DNA of 34,085 nucleotides from a bacterium (lineage in GTDB: Bacteria > Vulcanimicrobiota > Vulcanimicrobiia > Vulcanimicrobiales > Vulcanimicrobiaceae), in contig JAJYMV010000048.1 in NCBI GenBank assembly GCA_021786705.1, positions 1 through 34,085 on the forward strand. Reading direction: 5' to 3'. The stretch's first letter is position 1. Each line of letters opens with the position of its first letter. A program made the translations under genes and the position numbers. The notes beneath the pieces are model-generated. The model ran no database searches. It was not told where the DNA came from and was given only the letters and a program-made list of their open reading frames with translations. Of this stretch, positions 20,355 to 30,512 are shown in pieces.

Positions 20355-21352
20355 CGCTCGACGCGCGGCTGACGCGGCAGATGTCGGTCGGCATGAAGGC
20401 CTACACGCAGGCGTTGCTCGATCGGCGCGATCTCCTCGCGCCCGATATCGAGCTCGTTCCCTGCGGGCACGGAGAGAACTTCGGCGCTGCCGAACAGATC
20501 GCGCTCCCGCTGGAGATCGCACGATCGGGGGCACGGCTGGTGCATTATCCGACGCAATATCTCCCGCTCGTGCGCACGCTGCCCTACGTGCTGACGATTC
20601 ACGACCTCATTCATTGCCGCTTCGCGGAATTCTATGAAGCGAAGGTCGCCTGGTATTACCGAACCGTCGTCGCGCCCGCGGCGCGCCGTGCGCAGCGCAT
20701 CATCGTCGGCGACGAGCGCAGCATCGAGGATTGCGAGCGCTACCTCGGGGTCGATGCAGTCCGCGTGCGTGTCGTTCCGCTCGGGATCGATCCCGCGTAT
20801 CTCGAATCGATCGATGTTCCCGCACCCGAGCGGCCCTATCTCTTTTACGCCGGCAATCATCGCGAACATAAGGATCTGCCGACGCTCCTGGCGGCGTGGT
20901 CGGCATTACCGGAATGCGAGCGCTACGATCTCGTCGTCACCGGTGAGGACGATTTCGGGGAGCTTCACGCACGGTACGAACGGTTCGGGCGCCGGTTGAT
21001 CGCGCTCGGAGACATCGACGACCTCACGCTGCGCCGAAGCTACGCCGCCGCGAGCGCGCTGGTGCATCCCGCGCTCTGGGAGGGCTTCGGCCTCACGATG
21101 CTTGAGGCGATGGCGATCGGTACCCCGGTGATCGCCTGTCGCGATGCCGTTCCTGCCCCGCTCGCGGAGGCGGCGGTCGTCTTTGCGCCGCGCGATGTCG
21201 CCGCCGTGACGCACGCGATCGAGAGTCTGTCGAGCGAGCCCTCGGCGTGGGCGGCGCGCGTCGCGCTCGGGCGCCATACGGCGCGAGAACTCACCTGGGA
21301 TCGTTTCGCACGCCGGATTGCGGCGGTCTATGCCGAAGTCCTCGAACGATAA
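20342..21352 (+). CDS. Glycosyltransferase family 1/4 (GT-B)
   Basis: LTIHDLIHCRF, YLFYAGNHREHKDLPTLLAAW, and HPALWEGFGLTMLEAMAIGTPVIACRDAVPAPLAEAAVVF. Confidence 0.88.
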   Translation: MARVALDARLTRQMSVGMKAYTQALLDRRDLLAPDIELVPCGHGENFGAAEQIALPLEIARSGARLVHYPTQYLPLVRTLPYVLTIHDLIHCRFAEFYEAKVAWYYRTVVAPAARRAQRIIVGDERSIEDCERYLGVDAVRVRVVPLGIDPAYLESIDVPAPERPYLFYAGNHREHKDLPTLLAAWSALPECERYDLVVTGEDDFGELHARYERFGRRLIALGDIDDLTLRRSYAAASALVHPALWEGFGLTMLEAMAIGTPVIACRDAVPAPLAEAAVVFAPRDVAAVTHAIESLSSEPSAWAARVALGRHTARELTWDRFARRIAAVYAEVLER

Positions 21353-21354
21353 CG

Positions 21355-22854
21355 ATGCGTAGCCGACCGTTGCTCTCCGTCGCGATGCTCCTTGCGTTCC
21401 TGGGCGCGAGTGCTTCGCCGCTCCCGTCGCCGAGCCCGGCCCCGCCGACGCTCGTGGTCGACGGCGTGCGCGTGCTTGTACAACCTCCGCCGATTCTCGT
21501 CGGCGGGCGCGTCTACGTCCCGCTCCAGCGCACGCTCGATGCCTTAGGAATTCCGTTTCATATTCGGCACGGCGTGCTACGCGCGCGCTTCGGAGCGCAC
21601 CGAGTTCGCTTACAGCTCGGGCAAAGCACCGCGATGCTCGATGGCTCACCGGTCGGATTCGGCGCTCCGCCGCTGGTGCGCGATTTCACCACCTACGTCC
21701 CTCTGCGCTTCGTCGGCGCGGTGTTGGGTGCGCAGGCTGCATACGACGCGAAAGCACGCACCATTTCGATCTCGGGTTCGACGATCGGACAGACCGGGAG
21801 CGGTTTCGTTCTCTCGGCGAGCGGCGGCGTACGCGAGGGAAGCGTGAGCGAACTCGATACGCTTTCGAGCCCGAAAACGATCACCGTGCTCTTCGACGGC
21901 ACCGCACATACCATCGCGTTGCACGACGACGTGCGCGTCGAACTTCACGATGTTGCGACCAATGTCGTTCGTCCGGGAGTGCTCGCCGATCTCTTGCCGG
22001 GAGATTTCGTTCGCATCGACGTCGGGAAAAAGGGACGCGGACGCGTGGTTCACGATGATTTTGGCGTGCGAACGGGGCGCGTCGCTGCCGTCGCGGGCGG
22101 CGAGTTCGTGCTCGAAGACGGCCACGTGATCGTTCCCGATCGCACGACGCAGTGGTTGCTCAACGGGGCTCCGGCGACGCTCGCCGACGTGCGTCCCGGC
22201 GACCGAGCGACGATCCGTTATAACGTGGAGAGCAATGAGATCCTTCAGGTCGTGCTCGGCAATCGACGGGACCCCGTCGCCCCAAGCGGCGGCATATCCT
22301 CGATCTCGGTCGATCCGTCGACGCCGCTGCGCGCGGGGCAGACGCTTCGCGTAACGATGCACGGCGTGCCGGGTGGACTTGCGAGTTTCGATATCGGCGG
22401 TTTGGTGCGCGACGTCGGCATGCGCGAAGAACGTCCCGGTTTCTACGGCGGGTCGTTACGGATCGGCGATGCGGTAAGCATCGCGAGCTCGCCGGTCGTC
22501 GTCACGCTGATGGTCGGATCGCAGCGTTCGGTCGCACGCGCCGCGACTCCGGTGAGCGCCTCCTCGGTGCCGCCCGGAATCGGGCGCGTCGGTCCCCTTC
22601 CCGGCAGCATCGTGAGCAGCCGTACCCCGGCGATCTACGCGACCTTTCTTCCCGACGCCGTCGGCGTCGATCCGCGGAGCGCGACCTTGATCGTCAACGG
22701 CCGCGACGTGACCTCCGAGACGATCCGGAGCGCGCGTTTTATCCACTTCATTCCGGAGATCGACTATCTAGGCGTCGTCCACGTCACCGTTCGCGTCGCC
22801 GATTTTGCGGGGAATATCGCCACTCGCTCGTGGAGTTTTATCGTTCGACCATGA
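21355..22854 (+). CDS. Secreted protein with copper-amine-oxidase N-terminal-like domain and beta-rich C-terminal regions
   Basis: Signal peptide; VDGVRVLVQPPPILVGGRVYVPLQRTLDALGI...TTYVPLRFVGAVLGAQAAYDAKARTISI. Confidence 0.75.
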   Translation: MRSRPLLSVAMLLAFLGASASPLPSPSPAPPTLVVDGVRVLVQPPPILVGGRVYVPLQRTLDALGIPFHIRHGVLRARFGAHRVRLQLGQSTAMLDGSPVGFGAPPLVRDFTTYVPLRFVGAVLGAQAAYDAKARTISISGSTIGQTGSGFVLSASGGVREGSVSELDTLSSPKTITVLFDGTAHTIALHDDVRVELHDVATNVVRPGVLADLLPGDFVRIDVGKKGRGRVVHDDFGVRTGRVAAVAGGEFVLEDGHVIVPDRTTQWLLNGAPATLADVRPGDRATIRYNVESNEILQVVLGNRRDPVAPSGGISSISVDPSTPLRAGQTLRVTMHGVPGGLASFDIGGLVRDVGMREERPGFYGGSLRIGDAVSIASSPVVVTLMVGSQRSVARAATPVSASSVPPGIGRVGPLPGSIVSSRTPAIYATFLPDAVGVDPRSATLIVNGRDVTSETIRSARFIHFIPEIDYLGVVHVTVRVADFAGNIATRSWSFIVRP

Positions 22855-23183
22855 ATTGTATTTTCTGCAAGATCGTTGCCGGCGAGATTCCGGCCACGAT
22901 CGTCGGCGAAAACGATGAAGCGATCGCGATCGCCGATCTCAACCCGATGGCCCCGACCCACGTGCTCGTCCTGCCGCGGAGGCACGCGCCGAATCTCGCC
23001 GTCTATCGACGCGAACGCCCGGGTGGGCTCGACGCGATATTCGCGCTCGCCTCCGAGTTCGGCGAAGGTTGTGAGAACGGCTATCGGTTCGTCGTCAACA
23101 CCGGGCCGGATGGCGGACAGACCGTCGATCATCTGCACGTGCACGTGCTCGGCGGCCGAGCGATGCAATGGCCGCCCGGCTAA
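22851..23183 (+). CDS. HIT-family protein (histidine triad)
   Basis: CIFCKIVAGEIPATIVGE and [21 protein letters not shown] overlap with the upstream stop. Confidence 0.93.
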   Translation: MNCIFCKIVAGEIPATIVGENDEAIAIADLNPMAPTHVLVLPRRHAPNLAVYRRERPGGLDAIFALASEFGEGCENGYRFVVNTGPDGGQTVDHLHVHVLGGRAMQWPPG

Positions 23184-23599
23184 GCGCCGCGCTGCTGCTC
23201 TCGGTAGTTGCGACGCTCGCGCCGTTGCGGGCGAGCGCGCGCTGCGAAAATGTTTTTTTCGTACATCGGAATGCGCTCTCGTTGATTCCGGTTCGGGCGA
23301 CGTTGCAGCAGAAGCGACTCTGGGTGCGCTTTATGATCGCCGCGCCGAAGGGGCGAAAGGGCTGGAGCGGCTTCGTGATTGTCGCCGTCGACGGCGAGCG
23401 GCGTTTTGCGCTCTCGACGCGGGTCGCCGCCCTGAAACCGGTGACGCTGCTGATCGACGGTTTGCACGCCGGCGAGCGCCGAATCGACGTCTCGATGTCG
23501 ACCGCGGCTACGGCGGGGGCGGCGAGCGATGCCGCGTTCAGTACCTGCGTCCACGCCCCCGGCGCCGCCCGGATCACGCGCTGGGACCTCATTCCGTGA
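23168..23599 (+). CDS. Secreted hypothetical protein
   Basis: Signal peptide [24 protein letters not shown]; overlaps the HIT gene by 16 nt. Confidence 0.6.
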   Translation: MAARLSAALLLSVVATLAPLRASARCENVFFVHRNALSLIPVRATLQQKRLWVRFMIAAPKGRKGWSGFVIVAVDGERRFALSTRVAALKPVTLLIDGLHAGERRIDVSMSTAATAGAASDAAFSTCVHAPGAARITRWDLIP

Positions 23600-23621
23600 G
23601 GGCGTCGGCGACCGAAGGCAT

Positions 23622-23650
23622 TTGACGCACGTTCCATACCGTGCTAAGGT
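23622..23650 (+). promoter_or_regulatory. Sigma70-like promoter for rpsU
   Basis: TTGACG (23622-23627), 17-nt spacer, TAAGGT (23645-23650) with extended TGC. Confidence 0.55.
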
Positions 23651-23717
23651 CGCAGATGATTCTAGCCGGGCGGGCTTTCGTATGTCCGCACGAGCGCGAA
23701 AGGGGGTCGAATTAGCA

Positions 23718-23888
23718 ATGGAAGTACGTGTCTCAGCCGGTGAAACCATCGAGAGCGCGCTGCGCCGTTTCAAGAAAGCCACGCAAAAAGCGGGCATTCT
23801 CGCCGAAGCGCGCAAGCACGAACACTACGAAAAGCCGAGCGTCCGTAAAAAGAAGAAATCGGCCGCCGCGCGCAAGCGTCGGACCTAG
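23718..23888 (+). CDS. rpsU: 30S ribosomal protein S21
   Basis: [56 protein letters not shown]. Confidence 0.93.
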   Translation: MEVRVSAGETIESALRRFKKATQKAGILAEARKHEHYEKPSVRKKKKSAAARKRRT

Positions 23889-23893
23889 TCTTC

Positions 23894-24349
23894 ATGGCCG
23901 CTATGAAAGACCGCATCGCCGAAGATCTCAAGACGGCGATGAAGGCTCGCGATCAGTTGAGAGTCGACACGTTACGTGCGGCTCTCTCCGGCTTTACCTA
24001 CAAGCGTAGTGAGGCCGGCGTCGACCTGACCGAGAGCCAGGAGCTTGAGGTCATCGGTCGCCAGGTCAAGCAACGGATCGACGCAGCGAACGAGTTTCGC
24101 AAGGCCGGCCGCGAGGAGCTCGCCGCCAAAGAAGATGCCGAGCGCGCGATCCTTGTCGCCTACCTCCCCGCGCAAAAATCGCGCGACGAGGTCGTCGCCA
24201 TCGTCGCGGCGGCGATCGCCGCGATCCCCGAGAGCGAACGCAATCAGGGCGCGGTGATGAAGGCGGTCATGCCGCAACTCAAAGGGCTCGCCGACGGCAA
24301 TCTCGTCCGCGAAGTCGTGACCGAAACACTCGCTTCTTCGCACGCGTAA
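23894..24349 (+). CDS. yqeY: GatB/YqeY domain protein
   Basis: MKDRIAEDLKTAMKARDQLRVDTLRAALSGF...AYLPAQKSRDEVVAIV; directly downstream of rpsU. Confidence 0.92.
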   Translation: MAAMKDRIAEDLKTAMKARDQLRVDTLRAALSGFTYKRSEAGVDLTESQELEVIGRQVKQRIDAANEFRKAGREELAAKEDAERAILVAYLPAQKSRDEVVAIVAAAIAAIPESERNQGAVMKAVMPQLKGLADGNLVREVVTETLASSHA

Positions 24350-24379
24350 CTTCCGCCATATCGGCGGGTAGATACCGCC

Positions 24380-25573
24380 ATGTGGAGTCTTCGCCTCCGA
24401 ATCACCCTTGCCGCGACCCTCGTGGCCCTTGCTGCCTTCGGGGCGGCTCGAGCGAGTGGCTCGACTGCGCCCGTCGTCGTCGTTCCGATCACCGGTTCGA
24501 TCGATCGCGGGATGGAACACCTGGTTTTCCGAGCGCTCGCTCTCGCCCGCACCGACCGGGCCCAAGCGCTCGTGCTCGACGTCGATAGCTCCGGTGGGCT
24601 CGACGACGCGCTCGCCCCGATTCGCAATGCCATCCGCACGGCACCGCTCCCGACGATGGCCTACGTCTCCGGGCGCGCCCTCTCGGCGGCCGCCGTCGTG
24701 GCGCTTGCGGCGCGCCGCGTCGTTCTCGCCCCGGACGCAACGATCGCGACCCCGGCCGCGGCGAGCAGCACCGGCGCCTTGGTCCTCGACAGCGCCGAGG
24801 CGCTTCAGGCTCATCTCGCTTCAGGCGTAGCGCCGACGCTCCACGCCGCGCTCGTCGCGGCCGGACTGGGAGATGCACCCATCGTGCAGGTGCGCATGAC
24901 GCTCGCCGAGCGCATCGCGAGATTCGTCAGCGAGCCGCTCGTTGCCGGGCTGCTGATCGGGCTCGGGCTTCTCGGATTGCTGGTGGAGATGCAAACGATG
25001 CACGGGGTTGCGGGCTTCGTGGGAATCGCCGCGCTCGCACTCTATTTTAGCGTGCAACTCTATTCGGGCTTCGCGGATTGGGCGATCGTCCTGATCGCCG
25101 CAGTCGGTATCCTCGGGATTCTTTGGGAGCTGCACGTCGTACCCGGGCATACGCTTCCGGGTGCGCTTGGGGCGCTCGTGCTCCTGGGCGCGCTGCTCTT
25201 TTCGTTCGGTACGCCCTATCTCGTCGCGGGGGTCGAAGCACTCGCAACGGCAATCGTACTGGCGACGGTCGGATTTTCGATGGCACTCCGCGCCTACCCC
25301 GAGAACGCATGGAGCTCGCGGCTCGCGCTCGCAGCGGTGCAAGGCCCCGAATTCGTTACCGCCCCCAATCGCTTCGATTTGATGGGAAAGGGCGGCATGG
25401 CCGTCACCTATCTCCGCCCTGCCGGGCATGCGCTGATCGATGGCGAACGGATCGACGTGTTGACCGAGGGTGAGTTTATCGCCGCCGGTACGCCGATCCG
25501 GGTCGTGCGCGTGGAAGGCTCGCGGATCTTCGTCGAACCTCTTCCCTTCCCACTTGAAAGGATTACTTCATGA
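24380..25573 (+). CDS. NfeD-family membrane-bound ClpP-class serine protease-like protein
   Basis: [38 protein letters not shown]-terminal NfeD-type membrane segments and small beta domain; immediately upstream of floA. Confidence 0.87.
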   Translation: MWSLRLRITLAATLVALAAFGAARASGSTAPVVVVPITGSIDRGMEHLVFRALALARTDRAQALVLDVDSSGGLDDALAPIRNAIRTAPLPTMAYVSGRALSAAAVVALAARRVVLAPDATIATPAAASSTGALVLDSAEALQAHLASGVAPTLHAALVAAGLGDAPIVQVRMTLAERIARFVSEPLVAGLLIGLGLLGLLVEMQTMHGVAGFVGIAALALYFSVQLYSGFADWAIVLIAAVGILGILWELHVVPGHTLPGALGALVLLGALLFSFGTPYLVAGVEALATAIVLATVGFSMALRAYPENAWSSRLALAAVQGPEFVTAPNRFDLMGKGGMAVTYLRPAGHALIDGERIDVLTEGEFIAAGTPIRVVRVEGSRIFVEPLPFPLERITS

Positions 25574-26568
25574 TTGCGGTGAGCGCAGCGGTCCTTATTT
25601 TCGTCGCGATAATCGCGTTTTTTGTTTTTCTCTATTATTTTCCGCTAGGACTTTGGATTCGCACGATCGCCGCAGGCGTGCCGCTGGGAATCATTTCGCT
25701 GGTGCGCATGCGACTGATCGGCATTCCGCCGGGCGTTATCGTTACCAACTACGTGCGCGCGCGCAAAGCCGGGCTCGATCTCTACGTCGATCAAATGCAG
25801 TCACACTATCTTGCCGGCGGTAACGTCGAAAACGTCACGCTCGCCATGATCGCCGCGCAGCGCGCGCAGATTCCGCTGGAATGGCAACGTGCCGCCGCGA
25901 TCGATCTCGCGGGGCGCAACGTCGTCGAGGCGCTGCAAATGTCGGTGAATCCGAAAGTGATCGAGACGCCGACCTTTCAAGGCGTCGCGCAGAACGGCAT
26001 TCAGCTCAACGTCAAAGCGCGCGTGACGGTGCGCAGCAATCTCGACCGGTACGTCGGCGGTGCGGGAGAGCCGACGATCATCGCTCGCGTCGGCGAGGGT
26101 GTCGTCGCCGCCGTCGGTGCCGCCGTCGACCACAAAGAAGTGCTCGAATATCCCGACCGGATCAGTAAGGCCGTGTTGAGCAAAGGGCTCGATGCGGGCA
26201 CCGCATTCGAGATCGTCTCCATCGATATCGCCGATGTCGACGTCGGCAAAAACATCGGCGCCGAATTGCAGACGAGTCAGGCCGAGGCCGATCGCCGAAT
26301 CGCCCAAGCGAAGGCGGCGGAGCGGCAATACGCTGCGATGGCCTCCGAACAGGAGCAGAAGGCGGAGACGCAAGCGATGCGTGCGCGCGTCGTCGAGGCG
26401 GAGGCTTCGATTCCGGCCGCAATCGCGGCGGCGTTCAAGAGCGGGAATCTCGGGGTGATGGATTACTACCGCCTGAAGAATATTCAGGCCGATACCGAGA
26501 TGCGCGGTTCGATCGGCGGCGCGACCGGCGACCAAAGCAGCGCGCCTCCAACACCACCCCAGAAGTAA
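25570..26568 (+). CDS. floA: Flotillin-like protein FloA
   Basis: [43 protein letters not shown] and [41 protein letters not shown] overlap with nfeD. Confidence 0.94.
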   Translation: MIAVSAAVLIFVAIIAFFVFLYYFPLGLWIRTIAAGVPLGIISLVRMRLIGIPPGVIVTNYVRARKAGLDLYVDQMQSHYLAGGNVENVTLAMIAAQRAQIPLEWQRAAAIDLAGRNVVEALQMSVNPKVIETPTFQGVAQNGIQLNVKARVTVRSNLDRYVGGAGEPTIIARVGEGVVAAVGAAVDHKEVLEYPDRISKAVLSKGLDAGTAFEIVSIDIADVDVGKNIGAELQTSQAEADRRIAQAKAAERQYAAMASEQEQKAETQAMRARVVEAEASIPAAIAAAFKSGNLGVMDYYRLKNIQADTEMRGSIGGATGDQSSAPPTPPQK

Positions 26569-26571
26569 CGC

Positions 26572-27045
26572 ATGAACTGGCGCGACTTCGGCTCCCTGCT
26601 CTGGGTGCTCGTCGTGATCGGCGGCGTCGTATCGAGCGTGCGCAAGGCGGCGAGCCGGTCGCAAACGCCGGCTTCGGCGCGTCTCGGGCAACCGACGGGG
26701 GCGGCGAAGGCCGTTACCCCGGCAGCCGCAGCGGCGAGGGGCCCTCGCCCAGCCACGATCGCGGCGCAGGCACTCGCGGATGCGGCCTATCGCCTGCAAC
26801 TCGCCGCAACGATCGCCTCGCCGATCCCTCCGCCGGCCCCGGAGCCGCTCGAGGCGATGCCGACGATGCCCGCTATGCCGACGATGCCGGCGATGGAATC
26901 CTTCGGCGAGCCCTCGCCTTCCCTTCGGGCAGCCTCGAGCGCCCCGCGTCTCCGCGGAGGCAACGACTGGGCGCGCGGGGTCGTCCTCTCCGAATTGCTC
27001 GCCCCGCCGCTGGCCATGCGGGAGAGCGGCCCTCCAACGTGGTAG
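26572..27045 (+). CDS. Hypothetical membrane-anchored Ala/Pro-rich protein
   Basis: N-terminal hydrophobic helix FGSLLWVLVVIGGVVSSV; 3 nt after the floA stop. Confidence 0.6.
   Translation: MNWRDFGSLLWVLVVIGGVVSSVRKAASRSQTPASARLGQPTGAAKAVTPAAAAARGPRPATIAAQALADAAYRLQLAATIASPIPPPAPEPLEAMPTMPAMPTMPAMESFGEPSPSLRAASSAPRLRGGNDWARGVVLSELLAPPLAMRESGPPTW
26857..26893 (+). repeat. Short coding tandem repeat (MPT/MPA units)
   Basis: atgccgacgatgcccgctatgccgacgatgccggcg encoding MPTMPAMPTMPA. Confidence 0.55.
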
Positions 27046-27070
27046 GGATGCGGTGGAGTGACCCCACGTT

Positions 27071-28021
27071 CTGAATAACCTCGACCGTCGTACTATCGCC
27101 CTCGATTCGCTCGGCGAACGGGTGCGGCTCTTTGGAGCGTTCGATGCAAACCTGGCGGCGATCGAAGAACGTTGCGGCGTCCGTTGCTTCGTGGACGGCG
27201 AATCTTTGGTGCTCGCAGGCGCCGCGGGGAAGACCGAGCGCGCCGAATCGGCGGTGCGGGCGCTCCTGGTTTCGGCGTTGCGCGGCGAGCAGATGACCCC
27301 CGAGGACGTCGCTTTGGCGGTCGCCGATGCCGACCTTCCCCCAGCCGTCGCGGCGGCGTTGCCGGCGACGCTCTTGCGCAGCAAGCGCGGCCGTGAGATT
27401 CGCGCGCGGACGGCGGGGCAACGCGCGTTTGTGGAAGCCATCGAACGCCACGCACTGACGATCGGTATCGGCCCGGCAGGCACCGGCAAAACCTTTCTCG
27501 CCATCGCGATGGCGTTACGCGCGCTGCGCGACCGCAACGTCTCGCGCATCGTGCTGACCCGCCCTGCGGTCGAAGCCGGCGAACGGCTCGGCTTTCTTCC
27601 CGGCGACCTCAAGGAAAAGATCGATCCCTACTTGCGTCCGTTGTACGATGCGATAGATGAATTACTCGACGATAGCATGGCGGCGAAATATATCGAGCGC
27701 GGCACGATCGAGGTCGCACCGATTGCCTACATGCGTGGCCGAACGTTAGCGAATGCATTCGTCATCGTCGACGAAGCGCAGAATGCCGGCCCCGAGCAAT
27801 TAAAGATGCTCCTCACGCGAATCGGCGCGGGCTCGCAGATGGTCGTTGTCGGCGATGCGACGCAGATCGATCTTCCCTCGGGCGCGCGCAGCGGTCTCCG
27901 CGACGCCGCGCGCCGCCTCCAAGGGGTCGAAGAGGTGGCGGTGGTCGACCTCGACGCATCCGACGTCGTGCGCCGCCCGCTCGTCGCACGGATCATTCGC
28001 GCCTACGAAATGTCGCAATGA
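27071..28021 (+). CDS. phoH: PhoH-family ATPase (start uncertain; GTG 27122 is the first ATG/GTG-type start)
   Basis: Walker [55 protein letters not shown]. Family-like residues [28 protein letters not shown] begin before GTG 27122. Confidence 0.9.
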   Translation: MNNLDRRTIALDSLGERVRLFGAFDANLAAIEERCGVRCFVDGESLVLAGAAGKTERAESAVRALLVSALRGEQMTPEDVALAVADADLPPAVAAALPATLLRSKRGREIRARTAGQRAFVEAIERHALTIGIGPAGTGKTFLAIAMALRALRDRNVSRIVLTRPAVEAGERLGFLPGDLKEKIDPYLRPLYDAIDELLDDSMAAKYIERGTIEVAPIAYMRGRTLANAFVIVDEAQNAGPEQLKMLLTRIGAGSQMVVVGDATQIDLPSGARSGLRDAARRLQGVEEVAVVDLDASDVVRRPLVARIIRAYEMSQ

Positions 28022-28464
28022 TTCATTATCGCAATACCGTACGTAAGAGCGGCATCGATGCGCGCGCGGTGAAGCGCGTCGCTTCGCAGTTGCTCGCCGC
28101 AGTCGGTCGGCCCGATGCATCCCTCTCGATCAGCTTCGTGGGAGATGAGGAGATCGCGCGAATCAATGCCGAACATCGAAGAAAAGATCGACCGACCGAC
28201 GTCCTGAGTTTTCCGCTCGAACCCGATCCGACGATGCCCGGCGAGGAGCTGCTCGGCGATGTCGTGATCAGCGTGCCGACGGCGCTGCGCCAAGCCGCCG
28301 GCTACGACGCGCCGTTGCAGCGAGAGGTGGAGCGCCTGCTCATTCACGGATTGTTGCACGTCCTCGGGCACGATCACGAAGAGCTTGACGAACGTGCCGC
28401 GATGATTGCTGAAGAACGCCGGCTCGCCTCTGCGATCGGCATGCCGTGGCCCTACGACCCATGA
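28018..28464 (+). CDS. ybeY: Endoribonuclease YbeY
   Basis: [15 protein letters not shown] and [13 protein letters not shown] metal-binding motif; ATGA overlap with phoH. Confidence 0.95.
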   Translation: MIHYRNTVRKSGIDARAVKRVASQLLAAVGRPDASLSISFVGDEEIARINAEHRRKDRPTDVLSFPLEPDPTMPGEELLGDVVISVPTALRQAAGYDAPLQREVERLLIHGLLHVLGHDHEELDERAAMIAEERRLASAIGMPWPYDP

Positions 28465-29162
28465 GCGATCGAAACGCGCTGCATTCGTTCCGCCGCATCG
28501 CGCGCTCGTTCGGGCACGCGGTTGAGGGAATCGTTTACGCGGCGCGGACGCAACCGAATCTTCGTCTCCATCTCTTGGTCGCGGTCGCCGTTTTGACGGC
28601 GACGCTCTTCATGCACCTGCGCCGCTCGGAGACGATCGCCGTCGTCGTGTTGGTCGGCGTGGTGATCGCGATGGAGTTGATGAATACCGCGATCGAATCG
28701 GTCGTCGATCTGCTCACCGCAACGCACCATCCGCTTGCAAAAAGCGCGAAAGATGCGGCGGCGGCGGCGGTCTTCGTCGTCGCGATTGCGGCCTCGATCG
28801 TCGGCGCGTTGATCTTTCTGCCCGCATTTCGTTTTCCCGTCGATGTCGTCGTCGCGGTGCTCGCCGTCGTCGCGATCCTCACCATTTTCGGGAAGGCGCT
28901 CGCCCCCACCGGCGGATCGCTGCTCCACGGCGGCTATCTCTCCGGGCACGCCTCGATCGCGTTCGCTGCGGCGACGCTCCTCGCTCTGCTGGTACGGCAG
29001 CCGGTACCCGTGGTCTTGGGCTATCTCGTCGCGGCGCTGGTCGCGCAATCGCGCGTCGAGGGCGGCATTCACACCTGGCCCGAGGTGCTGCGTGGGGCGT
29101 TGCTCGGCACTGCGGTCACGCTCCTACTCGGAGGCGCCGTCCATGGACATCTCGTGTTATAA
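28461..29162 (+). CDS. dgkA: DgkA-type diacylglycerol/undecaprenol kinase fused to a C-terminal PAP2-like phosphatase domain
   Basis: DgkA motif AMELMNTAIESVVDL; PAP2-like motifs GGYLSGHAS and SRVEGGIHTWPE (SRx5Hx3E). ATGA overlap with ybeY. Confidence 0.85.
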   Translation: MSDRNALHSFRRIARSFGHAVEGIVYAARTQPNLRLHLLVAVAVLTATLFMHLRRSETIAVVVLVGVVIAMELMNTAIESVVDLLTATHHPLAKSAKDAAAAAVFVVAIAASIVGALIFLPAFRFPVDVVVAVLAVVAILTIFGKALAPTGGSLLHGGYLSGHASIAFAAATLLALLVRQPVPVVLGYLVAALVAQSRVEGGIHTWPEVLRGALLGTAVTLLLGGAVHGHLVL

Positions 29163-29163
29163 T
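29155..29163 (+). promoter_or_regulatory. Extended -10 promoter element TGTTATAAT
   Basis: Consensus TG-N-TATAAT upstream of the CorC-like gene, overlapping the dgkA stop codon. No good -35. Confidence 0.5.
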
Positions 29164-29207
29164 GGGCGCGCTTTGAACGACCCTTCCTCACGAAGTCGTA
29201 GCGCGCG

Positions 29208-30512
29208 ATGATGCTCGACGTCCAGAACGATTGGCTCTGGTTTGTAGCAATCGCCGTGCTCGTGCTTCTCGCCGCGTTTTTTGCCGCGTCGGAGGGGGCG
29301 CTGATCTCTATTTCGCGCCTCCGAGCGCTCTCGATGCAGGAGAAAGGCTTGCCGCGCGCTCGCGACGTTCTGGTTCTCGTCGAAGACCGGCAGCGCTTTC
29401 TCACCACGGTCCTGGTCGCCAACACCCTGGTCTTGCTCGGCGCGGAATCGCTCGCGACGTGGCTGGCGATCGAGCTCGGTGTCCCCCAGGCGGCGCTCGT
29501 CGCGACGCTGGTGATGGCGCTGCTCGTGCTGCTCTTCGGCGAGATCATTCCCAAAACGATCGCCGTCGCCGATAGCGAGCGTTGGGCGGTGCGCCTGGCG
29601 ATGCCGATGCGCGCCGTCGCGTGGCTGCTCTCGCCGTTCGTGCGGTTGATGCTCTGGGTAACCGTGTTTTTGCTCCGTCCGTTCGGCGTCGATCGTCGCA
29701 CCTCGCTCTTCGTGACCGAGGAGGATATTCGCACGCTCGTCGATGTCGGAGCCGAGCAACGCGTCATCGAAGAAGAAGAGCGCGAGATGATTCATTCGGT
29801 GATTGAATTCGGCGATACGATCGTGCGCGAGGTGATGACTCCTCGCCCCTCGATGATCGCGATTTCGGTCGAGGATTCGGCGCGTCGCGCGCTCGATGTC
29901 GTCATCGCCGAGGGTTACTCCAAGCTGCCGGTCTTCGAAGAATCGCGCGACGATATCGTCGGCGTCGTCCACGACCGCGAACTTCTAGTGGCGTTGGCGA
30001 ACGGAACGCTCGCCCAACAATCCCTTCGTGCCTTTATGCGCCCGGCGATTCACGTTCCCGAGACCAAAAAGATCGCCGAACTCCTGCGCGAGATGCAACG
30101 CGATAAATTCTCGATGGCGATCGTCGTCGACGAATACGGCGGTACTGCCGGTATCGTGACGATGGAAGATTTACTCGAAGAGATCGTCGGCGAGATTCGC
30201 GACGAACACGATGAGGACGAACAGGAACCGATTCACGTCGTTGGAGTCGGCGAAGCGGTCGTCGAGGCGGCAACGAATATCGAAGACGTCAACGCAAAAC
30301 TCGGCATCGATCTTCCGACCGAAGAATTCGAAACGATCGGCGGCTACACCGTCGGCCTCTTCGGCCGACTGCCCGGCGAGGGCGAGGAAGTGGTCGCCGA
30401 TGCCGAGACGCGTCTGCGCGTCGATCGGCTCCGCCGCCGTCGCATCCTCGCCGTCCGCGTCTTTTATAACGGGAGAGCCGAATCGGAGCGAACCGACGAT
30501 GCTCTCGTCTGA
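29208..30512 (+). CDS. HlyC/CorC-family protein (CNNM + CBS pair + CorC_HlyC domain)
   Basis: [67 protein letters not shown]. Confidence 0.94.
   Translation: MMLDVQNDWLWFVAIAVLVLLAAFFAASEGALISISRLRALSMQEKGLPRARDVLVLVEDRQRFLTTVLVANTLVLLGAESLATWLAIELGVPQAALVATLVMALLVLLFGEIIPKTIAVADSERWAVRLAMPMRAVAWLLSPFVRLMLWVTVFLLRPFGVDRRTSLFVTEEDIRTLVDVGAEQRVIEEEEREMIHSVIEFGDTIVREVMTPRPSMIAISVEDSARRALDVVIAEGYSKLPVFEESRDDIVGVVHDRELLVALANGTLAQQSLRAFMRPAIHVPETKKIAELLREMQRDKFSMAIVVDEYGGTAGIVTMEDLLEEIVGEIRDEHDEDEQEPIHVVGVGEAVVEAATNIEDVNAKLGIDLPTEEFETIGGYTVGLFGRLPGEGEEVVADAETRLRVDRLRRRRILAVRVFYNGRAESERTDDALV

Noticed and set aside
19611-21352. Full polysaccharide or LPS biosynthesis cluster
   Set aside because: Only two glycosyltransferases are present, with no flippase, polymerase or nucleotide-sugar genes in the window.
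25801-27612. 603-aa minus-strand ORF opposite floA/phoH
   Set aside because: Shadow ORF opposite conserved genes; Arg/Ser/Ala-rich composition with no domain motif.
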